A stretch of 21,760 bases of DNA. Origin: Deltaproteobacteria bacterium. Lineage in GTDB: Bacteria; Desulfobacterota_C; Deferrisomatia; Deferrisomatales; JACRMM01. Location: the NCBI GenBank assembly GCA_016218905.1, contig JACRCS010000006.1, positions 1 to 21,760 of the forward strand. Reading direction: 5' to 3'. The position numbers were made by a program, and so were the translations under genes. The notes under the pieces were generated by a model. The model was not told the DNA's origin. It saw nothing but the letters and a program-made list of their open reading frames with translations, and made no database searches. Positions 10,407 through 17,838 of the stretch are shown piece after piece. Numbering within the stretch: position 1 is the first letter of the stretch; each line of letters opens with the position of its first letter.

Positions 10407-11135
10407 ATGCTGCGACGGTGCGTGATCTTCCTCGCCCTACTCTCGGCGGCTCCGGCGCTCGCCGTGGACGGTACCCAACTCCTGGAGCAGGTCGATCGGA
10501 ACCTCAACCCGGAGACGTACGAGTCCTATCGGAAGCTGATCAACGTCGAGCCCGACGGAAGGCGCAAGGAGTACACGCTCTTCACGCTGAAGAGCGGCAG
10601 GGACAAGGTCGCGGCGCTCTTCCTCGCGCCGGCGAGCGAGAAGGGCCGAAGCACCTTGAGGCTCGGCGAGAACATGTGGCTCTACATCCCGAACGTCGGA
10701 AAGCCGGTCCGGATCACGAGCCTCCAATCCGTCGTCGGCGGGGTGTTCAACAATGCCGACATCCTGCAGCTCGACTACGCGGAGGAGTACGCGGTCGAAA
10801 AGGTCGAGGAAGAGGGAAGCGACTACCTCCTCCACCTGAAGGCGAAGAGGAAGACGGTCGCCTACGACCGCCTCAAGCTATGGGCGGACAAGCAGAAGAA
10901 GCTTCCCACGAAGATCGAGTGCCTCACGGAAGCCTCGATGCTCATCAAGACGCTCCACTTCCGAGAGGTGAAGGATCTCGGAGGCGGGATCGTCCGCCCC
11001 TCCGTGATCGAGACCGACAGCCTACTCTACAAGGGCTACAAGTCCGTGATGATCTACGCGAAGATGAAGAAGCGGCCGCTCAGGGACGAGATCTTCACGC
11101 TCACCTTCATGCCCAATCTCGAATCCCTCCGTTGA
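10407..11135 (+). CDS. Outer membrane lipoprotein-sorting protein, LolA-like
   Basis: This 242-residue protein has a Sec signal peptide (MLRRCVIFLALLSAAPALA, cleavage likely after residue 19). The mature part matches the LolA-like sorting-protein group (COG2834 / TP_0789 type), seen in the conserved string ENMWLYIPNVGKPVRITS followed by a loop and NADILQLDYAEEY. Such proteins have an open half-barrel that holds a lipid or acyl chain while it crosses the periplasm. AAGGAG lies eight bases before the ATG, and the gene starts 23 bases after the permease stop, so it is in the same operon. Classical LolA carries triacylated lipoproteins, but this paralogous group usually comes with its own LolDE-like pair and an outer-membrane protein, as here. 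Confidence 0.85.
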   Translation: MLRRCVIFLALLSAAPALAVDGTQLLEQVDRNLNPETYESYRKLINVEPDGRRKEYTLFTLKSGRDKVAALFLAPASEKGRSTLRLGENMWLYIPNVGKPVRITSLQSVVGGVFNNADILQLDYAEEYAVEKVEEEGSDYLLHLKAKRKTVAYDRLKLWADKQKKLPTKIECLTEASMLIKTLHFREVKDLGGGIVRPSVIETDSLLYKGYKSVMIYAKMKKRPLRDEIFTLTFMPNLESLR

Positions 11136-11152
11136 GGCGGGCGACGAGGCGG

Positions 11153-12463
11153 ATGATCCGGCCCGCGACTCCCACGCTCGCACTCCTCCTGCTGCTCTGT
11201 GCGGGCGGGACGGGAGCCGCGTCGGCCGACGAGACCTACTCGTTCGACCTCTCGGAAACGGAGAAGAAGCCGTATCACGTCGGCGGCTACGTCGAAGCTA
11301 GGCCACTCTCGATGCGCCGCGATCCCGACGCCGCTTTCCAAAAGCTGCGGCTCCTCGACGGCGGAGAAGAGGGGTGGACGAGTGAGTGGAACGGAAGGCT
11401 GCAATTGGAAGCGAGCGTCGAAAGAGGACCGGCCCGCCTCTTCGTGCGCCCCAACGTGGAATACGAGACCTCCCGTCAGGGAGACGACCTCGAGGCGAAC
11501 CTCTTCGAGGCCTATCTATCCGTGAAGCCGTCGCCCTCCTTCACGACCGAGGCGGGAAAGAAGAGCCTCCGGTGGGGGAAGGGGTACGCGTGGAACCCGG
11601 TAGCCTTCCTGGACCGACCCAAGAACCCCGAAGATCCGGAGCTGAGCCTCGAAGGCTTCACCGTGCTCTCCGCGGACTACATCCGGTGCTTCTCCGACCC
11701 TTTTCAGACCGTCTCCTTCACCCCGGTCCTCCTGCCGGTCTTTGAGGGGGTGAACGAGGAATTCGGAGACCCGGGCCACTGGAATCTCGGCGGCAAGCTG
11801 TATGCGCTCTTCCGAGATACCGACCTCGATCTCCTTTTCCTCACCGGAGGAAGCCGAACGACTCGGTACGGCGTCGACTTCTCACGGAACTTCGGAACGA
11901 ACTTCGAAGTTCACGGAGAGTTCGCCTACGTCCCGAGTCTCTCGCGACCAGTTGTCGACCGGCAGGGGAGAATCTCCCGGGCCGAGCACGCCGCGAAGAG
12001 CTACCTCCTGGGCGTGCGCTACCTGACCGAGCTCGAGACCACCTACATCGTCGAGTACTACTACAACGGGACCGGTTTTCGCCCTGCCGAGATGAAGGCC
12101 TTCTTCGCCCTCGTCGACGAAGGGGCTGCGGCGTTCGAGGGCACCGCGGATCGAAGCATTCTGCAGAAGGCCGCGAGCCTCGCCGAGGGCGGCTACGGCC
12201 GGCCCAACGCCATGAGAAACTACCTCTACGCGCGGGTCAGCCAGAAAGAGCCCTTCGACGTCCTCTACTTCACGCCGGCGGTCACCGCGATCGCCAACCT
12301 GGACGACCGGAGCTTCTCCCTCTCCCCCGAGTTCCTCTACACCGGCATCACGAACCTGGAGCTTCGCCTGAAGGGCACCCTCCTCCACGGAGAGCGAGGG
12401 AGCGAGTACGGCGAAAAGCAGAACGACGCCGTGCTGGAGCTACGGGCGCGCCTCTACTTCTAA
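11153..12463 (+). CDS. Outer-membrane beta-barrel protein of the Lol-like operon
   Basis: I place the start at the ATG 11153, because the frame open further upstream only shadows the LolA-like gene. The product is 436 residues with a clear signal peptide (TLALLLLLCAGGTGAASA). The mature chain has alternating polar and hydrophobic strands rich in aromatic residues (for example YVEARPL, EFAYVPSLS, TYIVEYYYNG) and ends in ELRARLYF: a terminal Phe is the usual signal for BAM-dependent insertion of barrels. I do not recognise a named family with certainty. The gene begins 17 bases after the LolA-like gene, so it probably works as the outer-membrane end or acceptor of the same system. Confidence 0.8.
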   Translation: MIRPATPTLALLLLLCAGGTGAASADETYSFDLSETEKKPYHVGGYVEARPLSMRRDPDAAFQKLRLLDGGEEGWTSEWNGRLQLEASVERGPARLFVRPNVEYETSRQGDDLEANLFEAYLSVKPSPSFTTEAGKKSLRWGKGYAWNPVAFLDRPKNPEDPELSLEGFTVLSADYIRCFSDPFQTVSFTPVLLPVFEGVNEEFGDPGHWNLGGKLYALFRDTDLDLLFLTGGSRTTRYGVDFSRNFGTNFEVHGEFAYVPSLSRPVVDRQGRISRAEHAAKSYLLGVRYLTELETTYIVEYYYNGTGFRPAEMKAFFALVDEGAAAFEGTADRSILQKAASLAEGGYGRPNAMRNYLYARVSQKEPFDVLYFTPAVTAIANLDDRSFSLSPEFLYTGITNLELRLKGTLLHGERGSEYGEKQNDAVLELRARLYF

Positions 12464-12485
12464 GCGCAGCCGAGGAGGTCAGGTT

Positions 12486-12875
12486 TTGCCGGAGATCGTT
12501 GCATTCGCGAATCCCGCTCCAGTCCGTGCCGCGGTGCCCGTTCGGCGCAGAGACCTCTTCGCGGGTTTCCTCCGACTCGGTCTCACCGCGTTCGGCGGTC
12601 CGGCCATGCTGGCGTACATGCGAGAGTTCGCGGTGAAGAGGAAGAAGTGGCTCTCGGGAGAGTCCTTCCAGGAGGGGCTCGCGCTCTGCCAGTCGATTCC
12701 GGGCGCGACCGGCATGCAGGCGGCTGCCTACGTGGGCCTGCGGGCGCGGGGGTTCACGGGCGCCGTAGCGGCGTACGTCGGCTTTGCGCTGCCTGCCTTC
12801 CTGCTGATGATCGGACTGTCCGTCGCCTACGAGGAGGCCCGTGACATCCAGGCGGTTTCCGCGGACTTCAGGTGA
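12486..12875 (+). CDS. chrA: Chromate transporter ChrA, N-terminal fragment (frameshifted)
   Basis: These 129 codons encode the first part of a ChrA-type chromate efflux protein. The recognisable strings are FLRLGLTAFGGPAMLAYMRE, LALCQSIPGATGMQ and AAYVGLRARGF, typical of the first CHR domain. Translation begins at TTG 12486, seven bases after GAGGAGG, and stops at TGA 12873-12875. The family sequence continues in another frame: after ARDIQAV the alternative frame reads FRGLQVIVVALVANAAV, exactly what ChrA shows there. A missing T in the run 12856-12858 would restore one ORF of about 400 residues, the usual full length. It follows the outer-membrane gene by 22 bases and may be read through from the ABC operon. 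Confidence 0.85.
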   Translation: MPEIVAFANPAPVRAAVPVRRRDLFAGFLRLGLTAFGGPAMLAYMREFAVKRKKWLSGESFQEGLALCQSIPGATGMQAAAYVGLRARGFTGAVAAYVGFALPAFLLMIGLSVAYEEARDIQAVSADFR

Positions 12876-13690
12876 TCGTGGTGGCCCTGGTCGCGAACGC
12901 AGCCGTGACCTTCGGGAAGACTTCTCTCAAGAGCTGGACGGACGGGCTCATCGCAGCGGGCGCAGCGGCGATCCTCGTTACGGGAGCAAACCCGATCCTG
13001 GTCATCCTCGGCGCCGGCGTCCTCGGGCTGGGCTTGTACCGAGGGTGGGCTCGAGACGAGGGCGCTGCCCCGACAGGGGCGCCACCGGCGTCCGGCGCGC
13101 GACGAGCAGGAACGCGGATCGCGCTCCTGCTGGCGGCCGGCGCCCTGGGCGGTCTGGGGATCCTCTACTTTTCCGATCGGAAGCTGTTTGAGCTCGCCGC
13201 CCTGATGTTCCGGGTCGACTTCTTCGCCTTCGGAGGGGGCTTCGGGTCGTTGCCCATCCTCCTGCACGAAGTCGTCGAAGTGAGACACTGGCTGGACGCG
13301 ACGACTTTCCTGGACGGGATCGCCTTAGGACAGGTGACGCCGGGGCCGATCGTCATCACGGCCACCTTCGTCGGGCATCAGATCGCCGGCCTCGCGGGAG
13401 CAGTGGTCGGGACCGTAGCGATCTTCCTCCCTTCACTGGTCATCCTGGTCGCTGCCGTCCCCCACCTGGACGCGGTGCGCCACCGCCCCTTCTTCCGGAA
13501 GACCCTGCGCGGGATCCTCTCCTCGTTCGTGGGCCTCCTTTTGAGCGTCGCTCTTCACTTCGGGAGGAGCGTAACGTGGAGCCCACTGGCTGCGGCGCTT
13601 GCCCTGCTTGCCTTCTTCCTGCTTCGGCGGGGCGCCGACGTCCTCTGGGTCGTCCTGGGAGGGGCGCTCGTCTCGGCATTGTTTCTATGA
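12872..13690 (+). CDS. chrA: Chromate transporter ChrA, C-terminal part (frameshifted)
   Basis: This frame carries the rest of the chromate transporter: the end of CHR domain 1, a short cytoplasmic linker (residues ~60-80) and all of CHR domain 2 with FFAFGGGFGSLPILLHEVV and ALGQVTPGPIVITATFVG, the duplicated family signatures. ChrA exports chromate driven by the membrane potential. The listed start is the GTG at 12872 (GTGA overlap with the upstream stop), but homologous sequence in this frame already begins at about 12857, which argues for a frameshift in one gene rather than a pair of short ChrA proteins: true short pairs each hold a whole CHR domain, and here the break lies inside the first one. 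The gene converges on acr3. Confidence 0.87.
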   Translation: MIVVALVANAAVTFGKTSLKSWTDGLIAAGAAAILVTGANPILVILGAGVLGLGLYRGWARDEGAAPTGAPPASGARRAGTRIALLLAAGALGGLGILYFSDRKLFELAALMFRVDFFAFGGGFGSLPILLHEVVEVRHWLDATTFLDGIALGQVTPGPIVITATFVGHQIAGLAGAVVGTVAIFLPSLVILVAAVPHLDAVRHRPFFRKTLRGILSSFVGLLLSVALHFGRSVTWSPLAAALALLAFFLLRRGADVLWVVLGGALVSALFL

Positions 13691-13710
13691 GGCTCCCACC
13701 ATGCCGAGGG

Positions 13711-13738
13711 CTGAACTGACAACTGAAAACTGAAAACG
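13711..13738. repeat. CTGAAAAC-type tandem repeat
   Basis: The spacer reads ctgaactgac aactgaaaac tgaaaac: near-tandem copies of a seven- or eight-base unit. Repeats of this type (TTTTCAGT on the other strand) are scattered in the spacers of many environmental bacterial genomes. No function is known to me. Confidence 0.5.
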
Positions 13739-13744
13739 GATGAC

Positions 13745-13773
13745 TCCATCCGGAAAGGCACTTTCCGGATGGA
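13745..13773. terminator. Bidirectional hairpin between convergent chrA and acr3
   Basis: TCCATCCGGAAAG (13745-13757) pairs perfectly with 13761-13773 across a three-base loop, giving a 13-bp stem. It lies between the stops of two convergent genes, the standard position for a shared terminator. No T-run follows directly. The right arm and the following bases resemble 109-133 of this window. Confidence 0.6.
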
Positions 13774-13779
13774 CACTAC

Positions 13780-14853
13780 CTAGACCCTGGCGCTCACGGG
13801 TGTGCCCGCTGCGGTGAAGTGCTTCAGCTTCATCCGCAGCGCCACGTTGACCAGGCTGATCAGCACCGGCACCTCGACGAGCGGCCCGATGACCGCGGCG
13901 AAAGCCTCCCCGGAGTCGATCCCGAAGACGGCCACGGCGACGGCGATGGCGAGCTCGAAGTTGTTCGAGGCGGCCGTGAAGGAGAGCGTCACCGTCTGGC
14001 CGTAAGGCGCACCGACTTTCCGGCTCATCGAGAAGGAGACGAAGAACATCACGAGGAAGTAGATCGTCAGCGGCACCGCGATGCGCACGACGTCGAGCGG
14101 GAGCTGGACGATGTACTCGCCTTTCAGGCTGAACATCACGAGGATCGTGAAGAGGAGCGCGACGAGGGTAATGGGGCTGACCTTCGGGATGAACTTCTTC
14201 TCGTACCACTCCCGGCCCAAGGTCTTCAGCCCGATGAACCGCGAGATCATGCCGCCCAGGAACGGGATGCCGAGATAGATGAAGACGCTCTCGGCGATCT
14301 GGCCGATCGTCACGTCGACAGCCGAGCCCTGGAGCCCGAGTCTCGGCGGGAGCCAGGTGATGAAGAACCATGCGTATATGGAGAAGAAGAGGACCTGGAA
14401 GATCGAGTTGAAGGCGACGAGGCCGGCGCAGTACTCGGTGTCGCCCTTGGCGAGGTCGTTCCACACGATGACCATTGCGATGCAGCGGGCGAGGCCGATC
14501 ATGATCAGCCCGACCATGTAGTGCGGGTAACCGCGGAGCAGGGTGATCGCGAGGACGAACATCAGGATCGGGCCGACGATCCAGTTCTGGAGGAGCGAGA
14601 GCCCGAGAACCTTGCCGTTCCGGAACACCTGCGGAAGCTCCTCGTAACGCACCTTCGCCAGCGGCGGATACATCATCAGGATGAGGCCGATGGCGATGGG
14701 GATGTTCGTCGTCCCCACCTGGAACGTGTTGATGACGTCCTTGATGCCGGGGAAGAGGTAGCCCCCGCCCACCCCAACGAACATGGCGAGAAAGATCCAG
14801 AGGGTCAGGTAGCGATCGAGGAACGAGAGCTTCTTGGCAATGCCCTGCGACAT
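13780..14853 (-). CDS. acr3: Arsenite efflux permease Acr3
   Basis: This 357-residue protein has ten hydrophobic segments and matches the Acr3 family of As(III)/H+ antiporters. Diagnostic strings include [20 protein letters not shown] at the first helix, [20 protein letters not shown] with the essential Cys of helix 4, and [19 protein letters not shown] with the conserved Glu of helix 9. I prefer the ATG at 14853 because GGAAGGAG lies seven bases upstream; a TTG at 14859 is in frame but sits too close to that box. The start is two bases past the arsC stop, so the pair is translationally linked. It removes the arsenite that ArsC makes. Confidence 0.95.
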   Translation of the reverse strand: MSQGIAKKLSFLDRYLTLWIFLAMFVGVGGGYLFPGIKDVINTFQVGTTNIPIAIGLILMMYPPLAKVRYEELPQVFRNGKVLGLSLLQNWIVGPILMFVLAITLLRGYPHYMVGLIMIGLARCIAMVIVWNDLAKGDTEYCAGLVAFNSIFQVLFFSIYAWFFITWLPPRLGLQGSAVDVTIGQIAESVFIYLGIPFLGGMISRFIGLKTLGREWYEKKFIPKVSPITLVALLFTILVMFSLKGEYIVQLPLDVVRIAVPLTIYFLVMFFVSFSMSRKVGAPYGQTVTLSFTAASNNFELAIAVAVAVFGIDSGEAFAAVIGPLVEVPVLISLVNVALRMKLKHFTAAGTPVSARV

Positions 14854-14855
14854 GG

Positions 14856-15278
14856 TCAATCTCCTTCCGAAAGCAGCTCTTCAACCCGGCGCCGGATGTC
14901 GTCCCGCACGCGCCGGAACACGACGAGGACCTCGGACGGCGCGCCCTGCGCCTTCGCCGGGTCGGGCAGAGGCCAATGGCGGCGCTCCCGCACCTTTCCG
15001 ATAAACATGGGGCAGGACTCCCTCGCTTCACCGCAGACCGTGATCAGCACGTCAATGTCGCGCCCCAGGAACTCGTCCACGGACTTGGAGCGCTGACCGG
15101 AGATATCCACGCCAGCCTCCGCCATGACCTGAACCGCCAAAGGGTTTAGCCCTTGGGGATCCGTACCCGCCGAAAGCGCCATGAACCGCTCGTGGCCGAG
15201 GTGCCGGAGCCATCCCTCGGCCATCTGGCTGCGGCAGGAGTTCCCAGTGCAGAGGAACAGGACCTCTTTCTTCGCCAT
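14856..15278 (-). CDS. arsC: Arsenate reductase, thioredoxin-coupled
   Basis: This 140-residue protein is an arsenate reductase of the low-molecular-weight phosphatase fold. The P-loop is CTGNSCR (Cys10 to Arg16) and the two further catalytic cysteines are Cys82 and Cys89 in [12 protein letters not shown]. The numbering 10/82/89 is the same as in the well-studied plasmid pI258 enzyme, which passes a disulfide from Cys10-Cys82 to Cys82-Cys89 and is reset by thioredoxin. The thioredoxin-fold genes across the divergent promoter could supply that electron source. The open frame extends upstream, but the ATG at 15278 with GAGGG before it and the arsR stop nine bases away set the real start. It reduces As(V) to As(III) for Acr3. 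Confidence 0.95.
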   Translation of the reverse strand: MAKKEVLFLCTGNSCRSQMAEGWLRHLGHERFMALSAGTDPQGLNPLAVQVMAEAGVDISGQRSKSVDEFLGRDIDVLITVCGEARESCPMFIGKVRERRHWPLPDPAKAQGAPSEVLVVFRRVRDDIRRRVEELLSEGD

Positions 15279-15286
15279 GATCGCCC

Positions 15287-15646
15287 TCACGCCGCCGAGC
15301 GGCTGCCACAGAGCACCTCTCGGTTGGCCGCAGCCGCTCTCTCCCGGACGCGACGCGCTTCCGGGCTCGTCGCCGCCGCCAGGCGGACCGTGCTCAGAAG
15401 ACCCTGAACCACGGTAGAAGGGGCGGAATTGAAGCGGTAGTTCTTCCAGACCCCCGCCTTCACCGAGACGACGAACCCCGCGTCTTCGAGTAGCTGCAGG
15501 TGGCGAGAGACGGTCGACTGCGCGAGTCCCACGGCCTCTTGGATCTCGCAGGAGCAGAGCTCCCGATCCTCGAGGATCCAAAGCATCTTCAGGCGGGAGT
15601 CGTCCCCGAGTGCCTTCAACGCCTTGAGCATGTCTTCCACCGGCAC
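15287..15646 (-). CDS. arsR: ArsR-family arsenic-responsive repressor
   Basis: A 119-residue winged-helix repressor. The motif ELCSCEI holds Cys31 and Cys33, matching the ELCVCDL metalloid site of classical ArsR proteins, and the recognition helix is QSTVSRHLQLLEDAG. Binding of As(III) or Sb(III) to the cysteines releases DNA in this family. The coordinates use GTG 15646; an ATG at 15631 (MLKALKALGDD) is an equally possible start since neither has a strong Shine-Dalgarno box. There is a further Cys in the C-terminal tail (VLCGS). It is the first gene of arsR-arsC-acr3 and should repress its own operon and probably the divergent thioredoxin gene. Confidence 0.93.
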   Translation of the reverse strand: MPVEDMLKALKALGDDSRLKMLWILEDRELCSCEIQEAVGLAQSTVSRHLQLLEDAGFVVSVKAGVWKNYRFNSAPSTVVQGLLSTVRLAAATSPEARRVRERAAAANREVLCGSRSAA

Positions 15647-15665
15647 CTACCTAGCGCTCAGATCG

Positions 15666-15681
15666 TCACATACAAATGTCA
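15666..15681. promoter_or_regulatory. Candidate ArsR operator (imperfect inverted repeat)
   Basis: TCACAT-ACAA-ATGTCA is an inverted repeat with one mismatch per arm. It lies just upstream of arsR, 30-50 bases downstream of the minus-strand -35 box, so a bound repressor would cover the transcription start. The assignment is by position and symmetry only. Confidence 0.3.
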
Positions 15682-15709
15682 GCTTCGTAATTGCCCGAAA
15701 ATTTGCCTC

Positions 15710-15738
15710 TTGTCAACGCCTGGATCGCGGACTATACA
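15710..15738 (+). promoter_or_regulatory. Promoter of the thioredoxin-like gene, overlapping the arsR -35 box
   Basis: TTGTCA (15710-15715), a 17-base spacer and TATACA (15733-15738) make a good sigma70-type promoter reading towards 15798. The same bases read on the minus strand (15716-15711) give a perfect TTGACA for arsR, whose -10 is less clear (AATTAC after 18 bases). The two -35 boxes therefore overlap. Confidence 0.55.
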
Positions 15739-15797
15739 TGGGCTAACCTCCGTCAGGCGTGGAAGCAGCACCTTTCCAGATCCAAAGAGAGGAAACC

Positions 15798-16229
15798 ATG
15801 ACCGGACGCTCCCGGCTCGTCCTTTCCCTCCTCCTTGCGGCTGTCGCCTTCGCACTTCCCGCGGGTCGGCTCGCGCCCGCCGCCCAGACGAAAGCCCCGA
15901 CCGCTGGGCCGACGGACACGGAAGCAATGGCGCAGGCCGCACCGATACAGACGAAGAAGGTGACGTTCCTGGAGCTCGGAAGCGTCGGCTGCAGGCCCTG
16001 TGACGCGATGCGGCCGGTGATGGACTCGGTACGGCAGAAATACGGCAAGCAGGTCGAGGTGACCTTTCACGACGTTCGTAAGAATCCGCGCGTCGCCGAG
16101 CAGTACCGGATCTTCCTGATCCCGACGCAGGTCTTCCTGAACGCCGAGGGGCGGGAGGTATTCCGCCACGAGGGGTTTCTGGCCTTGGAGAAGGTTGAGG
16201 CGGTACTCCGGCAGATGGGAGTCCAGTAG
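15798..16229 (+). CDS. Exported thioredoxin-like protein
   Basis: This 143-residue protein begins at the ATG 15798, five bases after AGAGAGGA; an earlier in-frame ATG at 15759 lacks such a box. A signal peptide or membrane anchor covers residues 1-29. The thioredoxin active site is GCRPC (Cys65 and Cys68) after a beta strand VTFLELGSVG, and the cis-Pro loop is LIPTQVFLN. It is a periplasmic thiol:disulfide protein of the thioredoxin/TlpA kind. It is transcribed divergently from arsR, and a CcdA/DsbD-like carrier lies 360 bases downstream, so it most likely receives electrons across the membrane and keeps periplasmic thiols reduced under arsenic stress. Signal-bearing thioredoxins are a recurring part of arsenic islands. 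Confidence 0.85.
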   Translation: MTGRSRLVLSLLLAAVAFALPAGRLAPAAQTKAPTAGPTDTEAMAQAAPIQTKKVTFLELGSVGCRPCDAMRPVMDSVRQKYGKQVEVTFHDVRKNPRVAEQYRIFLIPTQVFLNAEGREVFRHEGFLALEKVEAVLRQMGVQ

Positions 16230-16258
16230 CGGGGTGACCTGTTGCGAGGAGAGGACGG

Positions 16259-16378
16259 GTGAGGTTGCCGGCCGTCCTCTTCATCGTGATCCGGGCGATA
16301 CAAGGAGAACTGGCTTCGGACTCGGAGCTGAGACGAAGTCTGAACGCCAGCCCGGCGCCCCCTTCGGAAGGAAACTGA
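16259..16378 (+). CDS. Possible 39-residue small protein, unrecognised
   Basis: A GTG at 16259 stands eight bases after GAGGAG and opens a frame that starts MRLPAVLFIVIRAI and ends at the TGA 16376-16378, two bases before the next small ORF. The N-terminus is hydrophobic enough for a short membrane segment; the rest is Ser/Pro-rich. I know no family for it. It could be a leader peptide, a gene remnant or chance; only the box and the tight junction speak for it. Confidence 0.22.
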   Translation: MRLPAVLFIVIRAIQGELASDSELRRSLNASPAPPSEGN

Positions 16379-16379
16379 C

Positions 16380-16543
16380 ATGCCCTACGTAGTGAGCTTG
16401 AGTGACGCGGATTGGGCGGAAGCCCGTGTAATCGTGATGGACAAGGACGGAAAGGCCGCTCTCGGTTCCTGAAGAGCAAGATCGTCAAAGCCGTCGAGCT
16501 GAGCACGAATAAGGGCCTTGACGTCAGCAAGGGCCACGTCTGA
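16380..16543 (+). pseudogene. Frameshifted ~54-residue small protein, relative of the 17839-17982 product
   Basis: ATG 16380 lies eight bases after GGAAGGA. Frame 1 reads MPYVVSLSDADWAEARVIVM, then DKDGKAALGS, and stops at 16472. A second frame entered one base earlier continues FLKSKIVKAVELSTNKGLDV and ends at 16543. Adding one T to the TT at 16466-16467 gives DKDGKAALGFLKSKIVKAVE. This aligns with the small protein at 17839-17982 ([23 protein letters not shown]): both have 'x-D-x-D-x-x-x-A-x-x-x-L-K-x-x-x-x-K'. I read them as two members of one uncharacterised small family placed on either side of the CcdA and thioredoxin genes. Whether the break is real or an assembly error is open. Confidence 0.55.
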
Positions 16544-16588
16544 TGCACCCTTCTGAGAATCCGGATCTTTCGGCGACAGGAGAGTCCC

Positions 16589-17293
16589 GTGCCCGGTCTT
16601 GAGTCCTTCCTCGGCAATGCGCAGGCGCTCATCACCACGAACCCCTGGCTCGCCTTCGTGGCAGTCTTTCTGGGCGGTGCCCTCACCGCGTCCAATCCGT
16701 GCGTGCTCGCGATGATTCCGCTCGTGATCGGGTTCGTAGGCGGCTACGACGGGATCTCGGGCTGGAAGAAATCCTTCGGTTTCTCCCTCGTCTTCGTCTT
16801 CGGCCTGGCGGTCAGCTTCACGATCATGGGGGTGATCGCGATCAGCCTCGGTCGCCTCTTCGGCGACGTCGGGAGGTTCTGGCCCTGGATCATCGCAGCC
16901 GTATGCCTGGCGATGGGCGCTCACCTCTGGGGCTTGTGGGAATTCAGCATGCCCCAGGCGCTCATCCGGTACCGACCGAAACACGCGGGCGCCGTCGGCT
17001 CGTTCACCCTGGGCATGCTCTTCGGCCTCGTCTCGGCCCCCTGCGCCGCGCCCATCCTGGTCGTCGTGCTCACCTACGTCGCGTCGAAGGGGAATCTGCC
17101 CTACGGACTCGCGCTTCTGTGGACCTACGCGGTGGGCCACTGCGTCTTGATCGTAGTGGCGGGGACGTCGATGGGGATCGCGAAGCAAATGATCGCTTCG
17201 CGGAGCCTCGGCCGCGCGAACCTCGTCCTCAAGCGGGCCGCGGGCGTGCTGATCAGCCTGGTGGGCGTCTACATCTTGGTCAACGGGAGCTGA
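16589..17293 (+). CDS. CcdA/DsbD-like membrane thiol:disulfide carrier
   Basis: This 234-residue protein has six hydrophobic helices and the two conserved membrane cysteines of the CcdA/DsbD beta-domain family: Cys38 in TASNPCVLAMIPL and Cys152 in VSAPCAAPIL. Proteins of this family take electrons from cytoplasmic thioredoxin and pass them to periplasmic thioredoxin-fold partners. The GTG start at 16589 follows AGGAGAG by five bases. The gene lies between an exported thioredoxin-like protein and a cytoplasmic mini-thioredoxin, an arrangement that would complete a route from cytoplasm to periplasm. The length is that of stand-alone CcdA; the extra thioredoxin domains of DsbD are absent and could be supplied by the neighbours. 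Confidence 0.88.
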   Translation: MPGLESFLGNAQALITTNPWLAFVAVFLGGALTASNPCVLAMIPLVIGFVGGYDGISGWKKSFGFSLVFVFGLAVSFTIMGVIAISLGRLFGDVGRFWPWIIAAVCLAMGAHLWGLWEFSMPQALIRYRPKHAGAVGSFTLGMLFGLVSAPCAAPILVVVLTYVASKGNLPYGLALLWTYAVGHCVLIVVAGTSMGIAKQMIASRSLGRANLVLKRAAGVLISLVGVYILVNGS

Positions 17294-17316
17294 TCGAGAG
17301 GAGGGGCGAGACGTGA

Positions 17317-17418
17317 GGCAGGAGGGCCGGCTCGATCGCGGGCGCCCTCCTGGGCTCGTGGCTCATGCAGAAGAAGCTACAGAGCGGTCAGGTGAAGAAG
17401 ATGACGGTTCGTGAGTAA
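17317..17418 (+). pseudogene. Remnant of a membrane permease, possibly TauE/SafE-like
   Basis: The frame from 17317 to the TAA 17416-17418 reads SIAGALLGSWLMQKKL, then QSGQVKKMTVRE. The pattern 'G-A-x-L-G-S-x-L-M-Q-K-K-L-x-S-x-Q-V-K-K' recalls the late cytoplasmic loop of TauE/SafE (TSUP) sulfite/sulfur exporters. The preceding helices and the final helix are missing, and no start codon exists. I infer a deletion remnant; the match is short, so the family is uncertain. Confidence 0.3.
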
Positions 17419-17439
17419 TCCATTCTTGGGAGGATGGAC

Positions 17440-17463
17440 GCCGCGCGACGGGGCGCGGCTTTT
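17440..17463 (+). terminator. Intrinsic terminator after the CcdA segment
   Basis: GCCGCGC (17440-17446) pairs with GCGCGGC (17453-17459) and is followed by TTTT. This is a classic hairpin plus short T-tract on the plus strand. It separates the CcdA transcription unit from the mini-thioredoxin gene. Just beyond it, TCTCGA (17463-17468) and TCGAGA (17480-17485) form a spaced inverted repeat that may be a regulatory site. Confidence 0.55.
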
Positions 17464-17566
17464 CTCGACAACCCTAATTTCGAGAGGTGTGGCCGTAGCC
17501 CCAGTGGGCCGGACCCCCGGTAGTTTCGCAAGGCAGGTTCTGCGTAGCGAGAGAGGAGAGGAGTCC

Positions 17567-17797
17567 ATGAAGTTAGAGATCCTGGGTCCCGGTTGCGCGA
17601 AGTGCACCAAGCTCTACGAGGCGACGAAGGAGGCAGTGCAGAAGGCGGGGGTCCAGGCCGAGGTGACCAAGGTCTCGGACATTGCGGAGATCATGAAGTA
17701 CAGGGTGATGGCCACCCCGGCCCTCGTCATCGACGGGAAGGTGGCGTTCTACGGCAAGATGCCGTCGAGCGACGAGATCGCGAAGATTCTGCGGTAG
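17567..17797 (+). CDS. Small thioredoxin-family protein (redox-active disulfide protein)
   Basis: This 76-residue protein is a mini-thioredoxin of the thioredoxin_3 / 'redox-active disulfide protein 2' group. The active site is GPGCAKC (Cys10, Cys13), the cis-Pro loop is [11 protein letters not shown] and the ending is [10 protein letters not shown]. No signal peptide is present, so it acts in the cytoplasm. These proteins regularly accompany ArsP-type permeases and CcdA, and could reduce ArsC or the inner face of CcdA. The ATG 17567 follows an extended purine box (GAGAGGAGAGGAG). The upstream open frame is not coding, as it covers the terminator. Confidence 0.92.
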   Translation: MKLEILGPGCAKCTKLYEATKEAVQKAGVQAEVTKVSDIAEIMKYRVMATPALVIDGKVAFYGKMPSSDEIAKILR

Positions 17798-17838
17798 CGT
17801 GACCCCGCGAGGGTTGGAAAGGGCGCGAGGAGGAGGAC

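Noticed and set aside
10418..11152. Upstream extension of the outer-membrane barrel frame
   Set aside because: It overlaps the LolA-like gene in another frame; the signal peptide and the ATG at 11153 define the true start.
12872..12875. Two-gene short-chain ChrA pair with translational coupling
   Set aside because: True short ChrA proteins each hold a full CHR domain; here the break lies within domain 1 and the family sequence overlaps the junction in the second frame.
13819..15096. Long plus-strand frame over acr3 and arsC
   Set aside because: Composition is Asp/Glu/Arg/His-rich shadow; the minus-strand genes are unmistakable.
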